DNA from: Virgibacillus ndiopensis
GTDB taxonomy: Bacteria; Bacillota; Bacilli; Bacillales; Amphibacillaceae
Direction of reading: 5' to 3'
DNA: 64,000 nt
Assembly: GCF_900187325.1 (NCBI RefSeq)
Contig: NZ_FZMZ01000006.1
Span: forward strand, 124,001-188,000
A model generated the notes under the pieces. That model did no database searches. It saw only the letters and a program-made list of their open reading frames with translations, and was not told the origin of the DNA. Of this stretch, positions 51,761 through 61,419 are shown one piece after another. Numbering within the stretch: the first letter of the stretch is position 1; each line of letters opens with the position of its first letter. The translations under genes and the position numbers were made by a program.

Positions 51761-54700
51761 ATGCAAATTAAAGATTTATTTAAAAAAGATATATTTCGAC
51801 CAATTAATAATGTTGTTCAAGCTGAACAAATGGATGAGTCAACCATTGAGAACGAGTTGGATGAATATGTTTTAACAGAAGAAAGTGAACATTATTTAGA
51901 ACGTTTTTATCAAAATTATTTAGCTGTTTATGATCAACCATCTACAAAAGTTGGGGTTTGGATTTCGGGTTTCTTTGGATCTGGTAAATCACATTTCTTA
52001 AAAATCCTATCTTACTTATTACATAATCAAACGATTGCAGGCAGAACTCCGGCTGATTATTTCCAGGACAAAACAAACAACAAAGAGTTACTCAATATGA
52101 TGCAACAAGTATCAGAGAAAAAGTCAGATGCTTTATTATTCAATATTGATTCACGTTCAACCTCTTCATCAAAAGATTCGGAAAAAGAACGAATTATTGA
52201 AGTGTTTCTACGAGTATTTAATAATCATTTAGGCTATTCAGATACACTTTGGGTAGCTGAAATGGAACGACAATTAGATGAAGATGGAAAGTACGAAGAA
52301 TTTAAGCAAGCTATCTATGATCAAAACAGTAAGGCTTGGGAAGAGTTTCGTTTGAAGATCTTATTGCGGAAGAAAAAAGTCATTAAAGCATTAGAATACG
52401 TTGGTTATGATCAAGATACAGCTGAAACATTCTTTGCGATGAGTAGAGAGTGGTTTTCGATTGATGCTCAACGAGTTGCAGAACTCGTAGCTGAGTATTG
52501 TAAAAAACAAGGCCCAGATTACCGTCTTGTGTTCCTTGCAGATGAAATTGGACAGTATATCGGAAACAACACAAGCCTAATGCTTAATCTACAGACGATT
52601 ACTGAAAAATTAGGTGATCTTTGCCAAGGTCAAGCATGGGTCATTGTGACATCACAGGAAAAATTAGAATCGACTGTTTCGGATCTTGATAGTACAAAAG
52701 ATTTTTCAAAAATCCAAGGTCGTTTTGAAACAAAAATTAACTTATCAAGTGCCAATACGGATGAAGTTATTAAAAAACGTCTCCTAGAGAAAAAAGAAGT
52801 GGGTGAGGAAACATTAAAATCCATCCATGACCAAGAAGGAAAACTCATTCATAACAGATTAGCCTTTGATACTAGGAACACACAACTTCGTTCGGGCTAT
52901 CGAAGCATAGCTGAGTTTGTTTCCTTTTACCCGTTTGTGCCATACCAGATTGAGTTATTACAAATGATTTTCACAAAAATTCGTAATCTGGGTGAAGGTG
53001 GACAACATACATCTCGTGGTGAACGTTCATTGCTTAAAGCGTTCCAAGAAGCGGCTCAATTAAATGCGGATGAAAATGTTGACAATATGGTAACGATGGC
53101 AGAGTTTTATCCTTCCATTCGTGATTACTTAGAATCATCGATTACTGGTACCATTGTACGAGCTCAAGACCGTGCTAGAAATCAAGAAGGGCTAGAAGAA
53201 TATGATGTAAAAGTCTTACAAGTCCTTTATTTAATCAAAGGGATTGATGAAATCAAATCAACACCTAGTAACATTGCGACACTTATGGTTGAAACTATTT
53301 ACGACGAACGTCAGCCATTAGAGTACAAGATTAAGGAATCACTAAATCGTCTGCAAACAGCTATGTTCATTGAACAACATGCAGATGGTTCGTACTCTTT
53401 CTTGTCAGATGAAGAGCAAGAAATCAATCGCGAAATCCGTGTAGAAGAATATAATTCAGCAGCGGTTAAAGAGCGTTTAGGTAATCTGTTTTTCAATGTG
53501 ATGTATCGTCATCCTAAATATGAATACAAACATAATGAACAAACGAAGCACTTTGATTACAATAAACGATTCGATAGTTACGTCAAAGGACAAATGAATC
53601 ATGACTTAACTATGCAAGTATTTACAGAAGGCATGACTGATTCAGAAGCAGCACTTCAAGCCAATTCAGGTCACCTTATCATATTACTGGATAAAGAGCA
53701 TGTCGCAGAAGCTGAAAGAGCACTTGCTTATATTCAACAGGTCGATAGTTATGTCCGACGTAAACAATCCAGTACCACAACTCAGCAACAAAAACGTATC
53801 TTTGAGACGAAGCTCGCTGAGGTAGATGAGTATTCACAAAAAGCAGAAGAGTTATTAGCAAAAGCTTGTGAGAATGCTGAATTTTACATTCAAGGTCAAC
53901 GTCGTGATTTTAGCGGCAAGTTTGAAAGTAAAGTTGATCAAGCGATGGATATGTTGATTCGAAGCACATTTACGAAATTTCATTATATTGAAGAACCGAT
54001 TTCGTTTAAAAATAGTAAAAACGAATGGGAACAAGTTGCTGAAAATTTAGGTCAGCAAAGCTTATTCAGTGATCTAAACAAGAACGCGATCGATGAAGTG
54101 AAGCATTTCATTGAAGAATTGGAACGTTCACATGACCAAAGAACATTAAAACAGGTTGTACAAAAGTATAATGCTGTGCCTTATGGTTGGGAAGAACAAG
54201 ACACCATCGGCATATTAATGGGATTAATGAATGTTGGAAAGGTTAGGTTTACCTATGCCGGTGAACTATTTAATCCTAATTCCAGTAAATTCTATGATCG
54301 ATTAGAAAAAGTATCTGAACGTGATCGAATTGTTGTTTTACCAATCGTAGAGATGGACAGCCAAGTTAAACAAGAGTTGATTGCATTAGTCCGTGACTTC
54401 TTCTCTATTACACAGACATATGACACTTATGAAGCTTACGAGGAAATTATACGAGAAAAGGTTAAAGAAGAGTTTGTAAATCCAATTGATGAAATTAGAA
54501 ACAGACGACGTCAACAAGACCCATCAAGTGGATACTTGTATCCAGGTGAGAAGGATATTAACAGAGTTGCAAATGACACACAAAAACTACTAGCTATTCG
54601 TGACCCAGAAGAATTGTGTCGAACATTTATTCAATATGAAGATGATATTGAAGAATGGTATGACATATTAGAAAAACTGCAAGGCTTTTATAAGGGTAAT

Positions 54701-55324
54701 CCTATAAACAACTTTGACAAGGCCGTTCAAGCACTCAAAGAACACCATCATGACTTAGAAATCATCCATAACGAAAAGTTAGAAGACATAACTCAACGCA
54801 TAAAACAAATTTTATTACAGGAAGAACCAACAAAAGATATTAGCCGTTTGCCAGAGCTAACTAATGACCTTCAGAATCTCATACAAGAAGAAACTGAAAA
54901 ACAAAAACAAGCGGTTTTAGTTCAATCCGATAAATTAATTGAAGCAATCGAAGCATTATTTGATCAGTATTCTCAATATGAGCCGATTGTAGATTATATT
55001 AAATCTAGAAAAGAACAAGCAAAACAACTTCACGATAAGATTGAAGAAAGCGAACGAATCTCTAGTGCACGTATTAACCAACAACAACTTATCGACATTG
55101 TTGATTCAATAAAGTCAAAAGCACGTAACATGCTAAATGAACTAAGGGAAGAATCAGATACGGTTAAAAGAGAACCTAAAACAATCACAGAGCAAGAACT
55201 TTATAACTCCTTCTTTAGTCAAGTCAATACAATTGAAACTGAAGAAGATTTGGAACGTGCCATTGAATCATTGAAGAGAAGTTTGATTAGAGAATTACAA
55301 ACTCATTATTTTGTTAAATCATAA
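51761..55324 (+). CDS. brxC: BREX ATPase BrxC
   Basis: 1187 residues, typical BrxC size. Starts 'MQIKDLFKKDIFRPINNVVQ'. Walker A GFFGSGKSH at about 70-78 ('VGVWISGFFGSGKSHFLK' core), 'LVFLADEIGQYIG' as Walker B/sensor (about 250-265), and 'FYPFVPYQIELLQ'. Long helical C-terminus (coiled coils about 1020-1130). BrxC is the central AAA+ protein of BREX. GGGGAGG lies before the ATG. It lies between brxB and pglX as in type 1, 5 and 6 systems; only one brxC is present in this window. Confidence 0.93.
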   Translation: MQIKDLFKKDIFRPINNVVQAEQMDESTIENELDEYVLTEESEHYLERFYQNYLAVYDQPSTKVGVWISGFFGSGKSHFLKILSYLLHNQTIAGRTPADYFQDKTNNKELLNMMQQVSEKKSDALLFNIDSRSTSSSKDSEKERIIEVFLRVFNNHLGYSDTLWVAEMERQLDEDGKYEEFKQAIYDQNSKAWEEFRLKILLRKKKVIKALEYVGYDQDTAETFFAMSREWFSIDAQRVAELVAEYCKKQGPDYRLVFLADEIGQYIGNNTSLMLNLQTITEKLGDLCQGQAWVIVTSQEKLESTVSDLDSTKDFSKIQGRFETKINLSSANTDEVIKKRLLEKKEVGEETLKSIHDQEGKLIHNRLAFDTRNTQLRSGYRSIAEFVSFYPFVPYQIELLQMIFTKIRNLGEGGQHTSRGERSLLKAFQEAAQLNADENVDNMVTMAEFYPSIRDYLESSITGTIVRAQDRARNQEGLEEYDVKVLQVLYLIKGIDEIKSTPSNIATLMVETIYDERQPLEYKIKESLNRLQTAMFIEQHADGSYSFLSDEEQEINREIRVEEYNSAAVKERLGNLFFNVMYRHPKYEYKHNEQTKHFDYNKRFDSYVKGQMNHDLTMQVFTEGMTDSEAALQANSGHLIILLDKEHVAEAERALAYIQQVDSYVRRKQSSTTTQQQKRIFETKLAEVDEYSQKAEELLAKACENAEFYIQGQRRDFSGKFESKVDQAMDMLIRSTFTKFHYIEEPISFKNSKNEWEQVAENLGQQSLFSDLNKNAIDEVKHFIEELERSHDQRTLKQVVQKYNAVPYGWEEQDTIGILMGLMNVGKVRFTYAGELFNPNSSKFYDRLEKVSERDRIVVLPIVEMDSQVKQELIALVRDFFSITQTYDTYEAYEEIIREKVKEEFVNPIDEIRNRRRQQDPSSGYLYPGEKDINRVANDTQKLLAIRDPEELCRTFIQYEDDIEEWYDILEKLQGFYKGNPINNFDKAVQALKEHHHDLEIIHNEKLEDITQRIKQILLQEEPTKDISRLPELTNDLQNLIQEETEKQKQAVLVQSDKLIEAIEALFDQYSQYEPIVDYIKSRKEQAKQLHDKIEESERISSARINQQQLIDIVDSIKSKARNMLNELREESDTVKREPKTITEQELYNSFFSQVNTIETEEDLERAIESLKRSLIRELQTHYFVKS

Positions 55325-55371
55325 ACATGGGGCAGAGAACAATCTGCTCCTCTACATATAGGGGTGAAACA

Positions 55372-58300
55372 ATGAATAAGGCAGAACTTAAAAAGTTTGC
55401 TGTTGAAGCTAGACGAGATTTAATTGATAAAGTGTCACTAAAAGCTGAACAATATGGAATTACTGATGATCATCAAGAATTAAATATTGAAGAAAACTAT
55501 GGACAATTAATCGTTAATGGTAAGTCCTTCCTGATAGAGATCAAACATGCTGTTCATACGTTCCAACAACGTTTGAACCGAGTGGGTTATGACCAGCTTA
55601 TTGAGGAAGTTGCTTACACTTGGTTTAACCGAATAATTGCGATTCGTTATATGGAAGTCAATAACTATTTACCTGATCGGGTCAATGTATTATCAAGTAG
55701 CACAGGTAAAAATGAACCTGATATTTTACTTCAATATAAAACAATGAACTTAGACGTAGATCGTGAACAAATAAATGAGTGGCTACAAAAAGGTGATAAT
55801 GAACAAGCTTATCGCACCTTATTTATTGCACAATGTAATGCTTTAAATCAATTGCTACCTTTCTTATTTGAGAAAATTGAAGATTATACCGAATTATTAT
55901 TACCTGATTATTTATTAGACCAGGAATCTATCATTCGTAAAATGGTTAATGATTTGTCTGATGAAAACTTTTATCAAATACAGGAAAATGGTTCCCGAAA
56001 AGACAATGTAGAAGTGTTAGGCTGGCTTTATCAATATTATATGTCAGAGAAGAAAGAGCAGGTTGGCGGACTACGAAACAATGCAGTAAAAAAAGAAGAC
56101 CTGCCTGTCGTCACGCAATTATTCACGCCAAAATGGATTGTACAGTATATGGTACAAAATTCGTTAGGAAAATTATACGATGAAAAGTATGAAAATAATC
56201 AATTGGCCCAGCAATGGGAGTACTACTTAAAACACGAAGAAAATCACCATCTATACCCAGAATTTGATTCATTAGAAGAACTTAAAATCATGGATCCAGC
56301 TTGTGGATCAGGTCATATCTTACTTTATGCCTTTGACATGTTATACGATATGTATGAAGAAGCGGGATATCCAACTAGAGAGATACCTCAGCTGATTTTA
56401 GAAAACAACTTGTACGGGTTGGACATTGATAAACGTGCTCAACAAATTGCGAACTTTGCATTATTAATGAAAGCTGCTGAAAAACAGCCACGCTTCATTT
56501 CAAAGTTAAGTCGTAAAGGGAAAAGTACAAAACTGAACGTATATGAAATTGTTGATGCAGATCAGTCGTTATCTGATGAAGCTATTGATTATTTTGCTGA
56601 TAATGAAACTGAAAAGTCATTAGTCCAAGAATTGTTAAGTCAATTTGAAAATGGAAAACAGTTTGGTTCATTGATTAATCCAATTGAAATACCTTATGAG
56701 GAATGGGTTAATCGATTATACGACCTTGAAAAAAAGCAAAGCGATTTAATTGATGAGTCTTATATAAATGAATTAAGAGAAAAGTTATTGCCTGTTTTAG
56801 AACAAGCAAATATGTTGTATCAAAAATATGATGTTATTGTAACTAATCCACCGTACCACAATAAATATAACCCTTTATTAAAGAGTTTTATGAATCAATC
56901 GTATAAAAATTATAAATCTGATTTATATTCATCTTTTATATATAAAACTACTCGAATGACAAAAAGTAGTGGGTACTCAGCATTGATGACGCCTTATACT
57001 TGGATGTTTATATCGAGTCATCAAAAGTTAAGAAATTTTGTGTTAAATGAAGCAAAGATATCAAGTTTAGTTCAATTAGAGTATTCTGCTTTTGAGGAAG
57101 CAACTGTACCCATTTGTACATTCGTGATACAAAACCAAGTGAAACAGACACTAGGTCATTATATTCGTCTAGACGATTTTAAAGGGTCTGAAATGCAACC
57201 TATTAAGCTGCATGAGTCAGTTGTTAATCCAAATGTAAAATATAGATACCGGACATTCTCAAGTAGCTTCTCAGATATTTCTGGTTCACCAATCGCTTAC
57301 TGGTCAAGTGAACAAGTTAGAAAGTTATTTCGTGAATCAATAAGTATAGGTGAAATAGCTGAACCTAAGCAAGGGTTGGCAACCGGCAATAATGATCGAT
57401 TTCTAAGATGGTGGTTCGAGCCTTCCTTCAAAAAAATTTATGAAAAAAATATTGATAATTATAAATGGGTACCTGTTAGTAAAGGTGGCGCCTTTAGAAA
57501 GTGGTATGGAAACAGAAACTTTGTAGTGGATTGGGAAGAGAATGGAAAAGAGTTGAAGAATTTTAAAGGGTCAGTAATACGTAATCCTACTTATTATTTT
57601 AGAGAAGGATTAACATGGTCTACGGTTTCTTCTAGTAATGTATCATTTCGTTATCATCCAGATGATTCGATTTTTGAAACTAAAGGTTCTGTATTGTTTC
57701 CTAAAGATATTGATCAATTAAAAACATTATTCGGGTATTTAAACTCAAAGCTTGTTAACCATTTTTTAAAGTCAATTTCACCAACGTTAGATTACCATGA
57801 AGGCCCAATTGGAAGATTACCATATATCCCAACTGATAACGATAGAATTGAACAACTTGTATCTGAAAATATTAATATCTCTAAGGCAGATTGGAACTCA
57901 TATGAAATCTCATGGGATTTTATTGCTCATCCATTTATTGTAGAAAAATTAAATTCAACAAAATTATCTAAGTCATATGAAAAATGGAAAAATGAATGCG
58001 AAAAAAGGTTTAAATCATTAAAGAAGAATGAAGAACTTTTAAATGAATTATTTATTGAATTATACAACTTAAAAGATGAGTTGGATCCATCTATAGAGGT
58101 TAAGTATATTTCAGTAACTAAAGCAGATTATGAAAAAGATACTAAATCATTTTTATCTTACTTCATAGGTTGTGTCATGGGGCGCTATTCATTAGATATG
58201 GATGGTCTCACTTTTGCTGGAGGAGAGTTTAATGAGTTGAAGTATAAGTCATTCAAGCCGAATTCAGGTGGGTTAATTCAAATAACTGATGACCATTACT

Positions 58301-58851
58301 TTGATAACGATATTATTTCACGTTTAAGAGAGTTTCTATCCGTAGCATTTAGTCCTGACACAGTAGACGAAAATATGCAGTGGCTAGCCGAATCATTAAC
58401 AATGAAGAAAAATGAATCGCCGGAGGAGCGGTTACGTCGTTATTTCTTAGATGAGTTTTTCAAAGATCATTGTAAAACATACCAGAAACGACCAATTTAC
58501 TGGTTAGTTGATTCAGGTAAACAAAAAGGGCTACGAACACTCATCTATATGCATCGCTATCAACCAGATACGATGGCAACGATTCGATTTGAACATTTAC
58601 AAGAGATCCAATCGAAGTATCAAAACGAAATTAGTATGATTGATACACGATTGGCTAACCTAAGTTTATCAGCAACGGATAGACGTAGCCTAGAAAAAGC
58701 GAAAACAGATTATCAAAAGAAATTAGATGAAATTCAAGAATTTGATAAGCAATTAGCGACGTATGCGAATGAACAAATTGACATTGACTTAGATGATGGT
58801 GTTAAAGTCAACTATGCAAAATTTGATAAAGTGCTAGCTAAGATAAAATAA
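55372..58851 (+). CDS. pglX: BREX adenine-specific DNA methyltransferase PglX
   Basis: 1159 residues. N6-adenine methyltransferase motifs: SAM-binding DPACGSGHILLY at 308-319 and catalytic NPPY at 492-495 (VIVTNPPYHNKY). The N-terminal region ('MNKAELKKFAVEARRDLIDK') and target-recognition half (about 600-1000) match PglX of type 1 BREX. It methylates one strand of a non-palindromic 5-7 base site to mark self DNA. ATG 45 bp inside the longest frame is chosen (GGGGTGAAAC 3-9 nt before). It begins 47 bp after brxC. Confidence 0.94.
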   Translation: MNKAELKKFAVEARRDLIDKVSLKAEQYGITDDHQELNIEENYGQLIVNGKSFLIEIKHAVHTFQQRLNRVGYDQLIEEVAYTWFNRIIAIRYMEVNNYLPDRVNVLSSSTGKNEPDILLQYKTMNLDVDREQINEWLQKGDNEQAYRTLFIAQCNALNQLLPFLFEKIEDYTELLLPDYLLDQESIIRKMVNDLSDENFYQIQENGSRKDNVEVLGWLYQYYMSEKKEQVGGLRNNAVKKEDLPVVTQLFTPKWIVQYMVQNSLGKLYDEKYENNQLAQQWEYYLKHEENHHLYPEFDSLEELKIMDPACGSGHILLYAFDMLYDMYEEAGYPTREIPQLILENNLYGLDIDKRAQQIANFALLMKAAEKQPRFISKLSRKGKSTKLNVYEIVDADQSLSDEAIDYFADNETEKSLVQELLSQFENGKQFGSLINPIEIPYEEWVNRLYDLEKKQSDLIDESYINELREKLLPVLEQANMLYQKYDVIVTNPPYHNKYNPLLKSFMNQSYKNYKSDLYSSFIYKTTRMTKSSGYSALMTPYTWMFISSHQKLRNFVLNEAKISSLVQLEYSAFEEATVPICTFVIQNQVKQTLGHYIRLDDFKGSEMQPIKLHESVVNPNVKYRYRTFSSSFSDISGSPIAYWSSEQVRKLFRESISIGEIAEPKQGLATGNNDRFLRWWFEPSFKKIYEKNIDNYKWVPVSKGGAFRKWYGNRNFVVDWEENGKELKNFKGSVIRNPTYYFREGLTWSTVSSSNVSFRYHPDDSIFETKGSVLFPKDIDQLKTLFGYLNSKLVNHFLKSISPTLDYHEGPIGRLPYIPTDNDRIEQLVSENINISKADWNSYEISWDFIAHPFIVEKLNSTKLSKSYEKWKNECEKRFKSLKKNEELLNELFIELYNLKDELDPSIEVKYISVTKADYEKDTKSFLSYFIGCVMGRYSLDMDGLTFAGGEFNELKYKSFKPNSGGLIQITDDHYFDNDIISRLREFLSVAFSPDTVDENMQWLAESLTMKKNESPEERLRRYFLDEFFKDHCKTYQKRPIYWLVDSGKQKGLRTLIYMHRYQPDTMATIRFEHLQEIQSKYQNEISMIDTRLANLSLSATDRRSLEKAKTDYQKKLDEIQEFDKQLATYANEQIDIDLDDGVKVNYAKFDKVLAKIK

Positions 58852-58853
58852 CA

Positions 58854-58882
58854 AGAAAGAGGGGGTTCCCTCTTTCTCTTTA
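58854..58882 (+). terminator. Hairpin between pglX and pglZ
   Basis: AGAAAGAGGG (58854-58863) pairs perfectly with CCCTCTTTCT (58868-58877), loop GGTT, followed by CTTTA. It is only 2 bp after the pglX stop and 20 bp before the pglZ start, so it may act as a partial terminator or a processing site setting PglX to PglZ ratio. Confidence 0.6.
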
Positions 58883-58900
58883 CATAATGAGGTGAAAGCC

Positions 58901-61393
58901 GTGAATGTGATTGAGAAGTTACAGGATAAAATACAACAAGAAAAGGCCAACAAAGAACGAGCGATTGTTTTTTGGTATGACCCACAGAAACAAGTAAACG
59001 TAGATGAACTAGAATCTCAGTTAGGTGGTATTGAGGTTAGACATACTGACAAGAACTTTTTTCAATTGAAAGTGGAAATTGAACTTGAGCGAAAATCAGA
59101 TTCATTCTTAATATATTCTGATGCACCGAGACCTAATGATAAAGACAATATGTTATTGGATTTATTGTCGTATAATGCTGAATTTAAGGCAGATGAAACA
59201 GCCATTTTATCTGAAGACTTACATGTGTCTGATCATGTATTGCGTCCAATGATGGAACAATATCCTTTATTTTTTGATAGCCAAGAGCGTAAAAGAAAGT
59301 TGGGGAAAGTGTTACCTGAAGAAGCTGATGACTATCAGTTTGAACTGAGTATAATGGCGGTATTAGTTAAGGCAACTGTACCTGATATAAGATTCATTGC
59401 ACGTCAGTTACTTATGAATGGTTTAAGTACCCACGATAATGAATATATGAAAAAGCTGAAACGTAATTTTTCGTTAGAACGCACCTTTGAAATCATTGGT
59501 CGTCATTTTGGTGTGTCATTGGATTCTTCTGAAGAACCTCTCATTGAGCTATTAAACGTATTAATTTACCAACATTTTAAGAGACATGCTAATTTTACGA
59601 TAGAAGAATGGGACAAGCAATGGACGTCGTCTTCTCCTAATGTCTGTGCGCTATTCATCGAAGAATGGTTGCAACACAGTGATCGTGAAGTACTAGAAGA
59701 ACAGATTAAAGAATGGGAAAAGATAAATCAAGTAAGGGAACAGTTAGCTGATCAAGATATTGATAACTATAAGCTCGCTGAAACTTTTCCTGTAATTGAT
59801 GCACTTATCATTGAGAAGTGTATTGATGAACTCTATCATCACACGATTAATGTTGATGAGCGTTTATCGTTGATTGAAGAACGACTAAAAACCCATTGGG
59901 GCTCAAAGGGTAAATTAAACGCATTATATGAAACGTTATATAATGCTATTCGAACGGAGGAGTTGAAATCCACTGTTCGACGGCTGCAACAAGAACCGGA
60001 TTTTTACGAAAGTTACGCAAAGCATCTATATGAAGTTGACCAGACTTATCGTCATTTTATGCATCAATTTGTAAATCTTGAAACAAAAGACATGCTTGAA
60101 GAGATTGCAAGTCGTTTAACTAACTGGTATGAGAATGAGTATTTACGCCGGATCGCAGAAGAGATGAATTTCAAGCTAGAGGATGGTTATGTCTCGAAAT
60201 TGATGCCACAACGAACGTTTTTTGCGAAGAAAATTCGTCCTATTTTGGAAAAAGAAAACACTAGAGTCTTTGTCATTATTTCAGATGCCCTTCGCTATGA
60301 GGCGGGTGATGAGCTTCATGAACAATTATCAGAGCGTGAGAATGGAACATCGAATATTGAACCAATGGCAGCGAGTTATCCCACTTATACGCAATTAGGC
60401 ATGGCTTCATTATTACCACATCGTGAGCTTGAATTGAATGAAAAAAAAGTAGTCTATGCCGATGGACACTCGACAAAAGGAATGGATAGTCGTCTTAAAA
60501 TATTAAGGTCGACAGAACCGCAAACAGAAGCTTTAAAGTTAAAAGATCTGTTAAATATGAAATCAAATGAAGCAGAGCAGTTATTAAGAGGAAAGCGGTT
60601 AGTTTATTTATATCATGATCGTATTGATGCGCATGGGGATTCCAATAAAACGGAACATGAAACGTACGAAGCTGTTCAAAATGCCATAAAAGATTTATAT
60701 AATGCGGTTGATCGATTATCCCGACTCCAAGCAAAACGAATCTTTATAACGGCAGATCATGGCTTTTTGTTTCAGTTTAAACAAATTGAAGAGCATGGAA
60801 AGATTCCAGCTGTTGATGGAAAGGTTATAGACGGCAGTCGTCGTTTTGCAGTTGGTCATGAGTTATCTGTGCCTGAAGGAGCGGTTAAATTAAAGGAGCG
60901 TCAGTCGCCCTTAAAAAATGTTGAGTCCGTTCTTGCGAAGAGTCTAAACCGATTTAAAACAGGTGGTGGTCTCCAATTTATACATGGAGGGGCTTTACCA
61001 CAAGAAGCGGTTGTTCCGTTAATCGAGTATCGACGTATAGAGAAAGCACAGCCAGTTGATCTAGCTGTCGCGATGATTAATAAAGTCATTACGAATTATC
61101 GTGTTCCGATTACTTTTTATCAGGAGCAAAGTGTTTCCGATGAATATACGTCACGTAAAATTCGTGCTGCTTTTTATCAAGGTGAGGAACGCATTTCAAA
61201 TGAAGTCGAGCTTGTGTTTGACTTAAAAGGTGAAAACCGAGAGCGTAACAGAAAAGTTGAATTCAATTTAATTGAAAAACATTATAAAATCGGTGAAACA
61301 TGTAAGCTAAAAATCGAAACAGTAACGAATAAAGGTAATGTACCATACTTAGAAGAAGAATTTGTTTTACGTTTATATGAAGCGTTGTATTAA
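58901..61393 (+). CDS. pglZ: BREX alkaline-phosphatase-domain protein PglZ
   Basis: 830 residues. N-terminal 'MNVIEKLQDKIQQ ... RAIVFWYDPQKQ', a helical middle, then the PglZ phosphatase-like domain (about 450-700) with 'FVIISDALRYEAGDEL' (metal-binding Asp near 461) and 'RIFITADHGFLFQF' (D-H-G). PglZ is the signature BREX protein, and its target is unknown. GTG at 58901 is used because GAGGTG ends 6 nt before it; an earlier GTG is part of that ribosome site. The next gene starts 26 bp downstream. Confidence 0.93.
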   Translation: MNVIEKLQDKIQQEKANKERAIVFWYDPQKQVNVDELESQLGGIEVRHTDKNFFQLKVEIELERKSDSFLIYSDAPRPNDKDNMLLDLLSYNAEFKADETAILSEDLHVSDHVLRPMMEQYPLFFDSQERKRKLGKVLPEEADDYQFELSIMAVLVKATVPDIRFIARQLLMNGLSTHDNEYMKKLKRNFSLERTFEIIGRHFGVSLDSSEEPLIELLNVLIYQHFKRHANFTIEEWDKQWTSSSPNVCALFIEEWLQHSDREVLEEQIKEWEKINQVREQLADQDIDNYKLAETFPVIDALIIEKCIDELYHHTINVDERLSLIEERLKTHWGSKGKLNALYETLYNAIRTEELKSTVRRLQQEPDFYESYAKHLYEVDQTYRHFMHQFVNLETKDMLEEIASRLTNWYENEYLRRIAEEMNFKLEDGYVSKLMPQRTFFAKKIRPILEKENTRVFVIISDALRYEAGDELHEQLSERENGTSNIEPMAASYPTYTQLGMASLLPHRELELNEKKVVYADGHSTKGMDSRLKILRSTEPQTEALKLKDLLNMKSNEAEQLLRGKRLVYLYHDRIDAHGDSNKTEHETYEAVQNAIKDLYNAVDRLSRLQAKRIFITADHGFLFQFKQIEEHGKIPAVDGKVIDGSRRFAVGHELSVPEGAVKLKERQSPLKNVESVLAKSLNRFKTGGGLQFIHGGALPQEAVVPLIEYRRIEKAQPVDLAVAMINKVITNYRVPITFYQEQSVSDEYTSRKIRAAFYQGEERISNEVELVFDLKGENRERNRKVEFNLIEKHYKIGETCKLKIETVTNKGNVPYLEEEFVLRLYEALY

Positions 61394-61419
61394 GTTGAGA
61401 AGGAAAAGAAGGTGTTATC

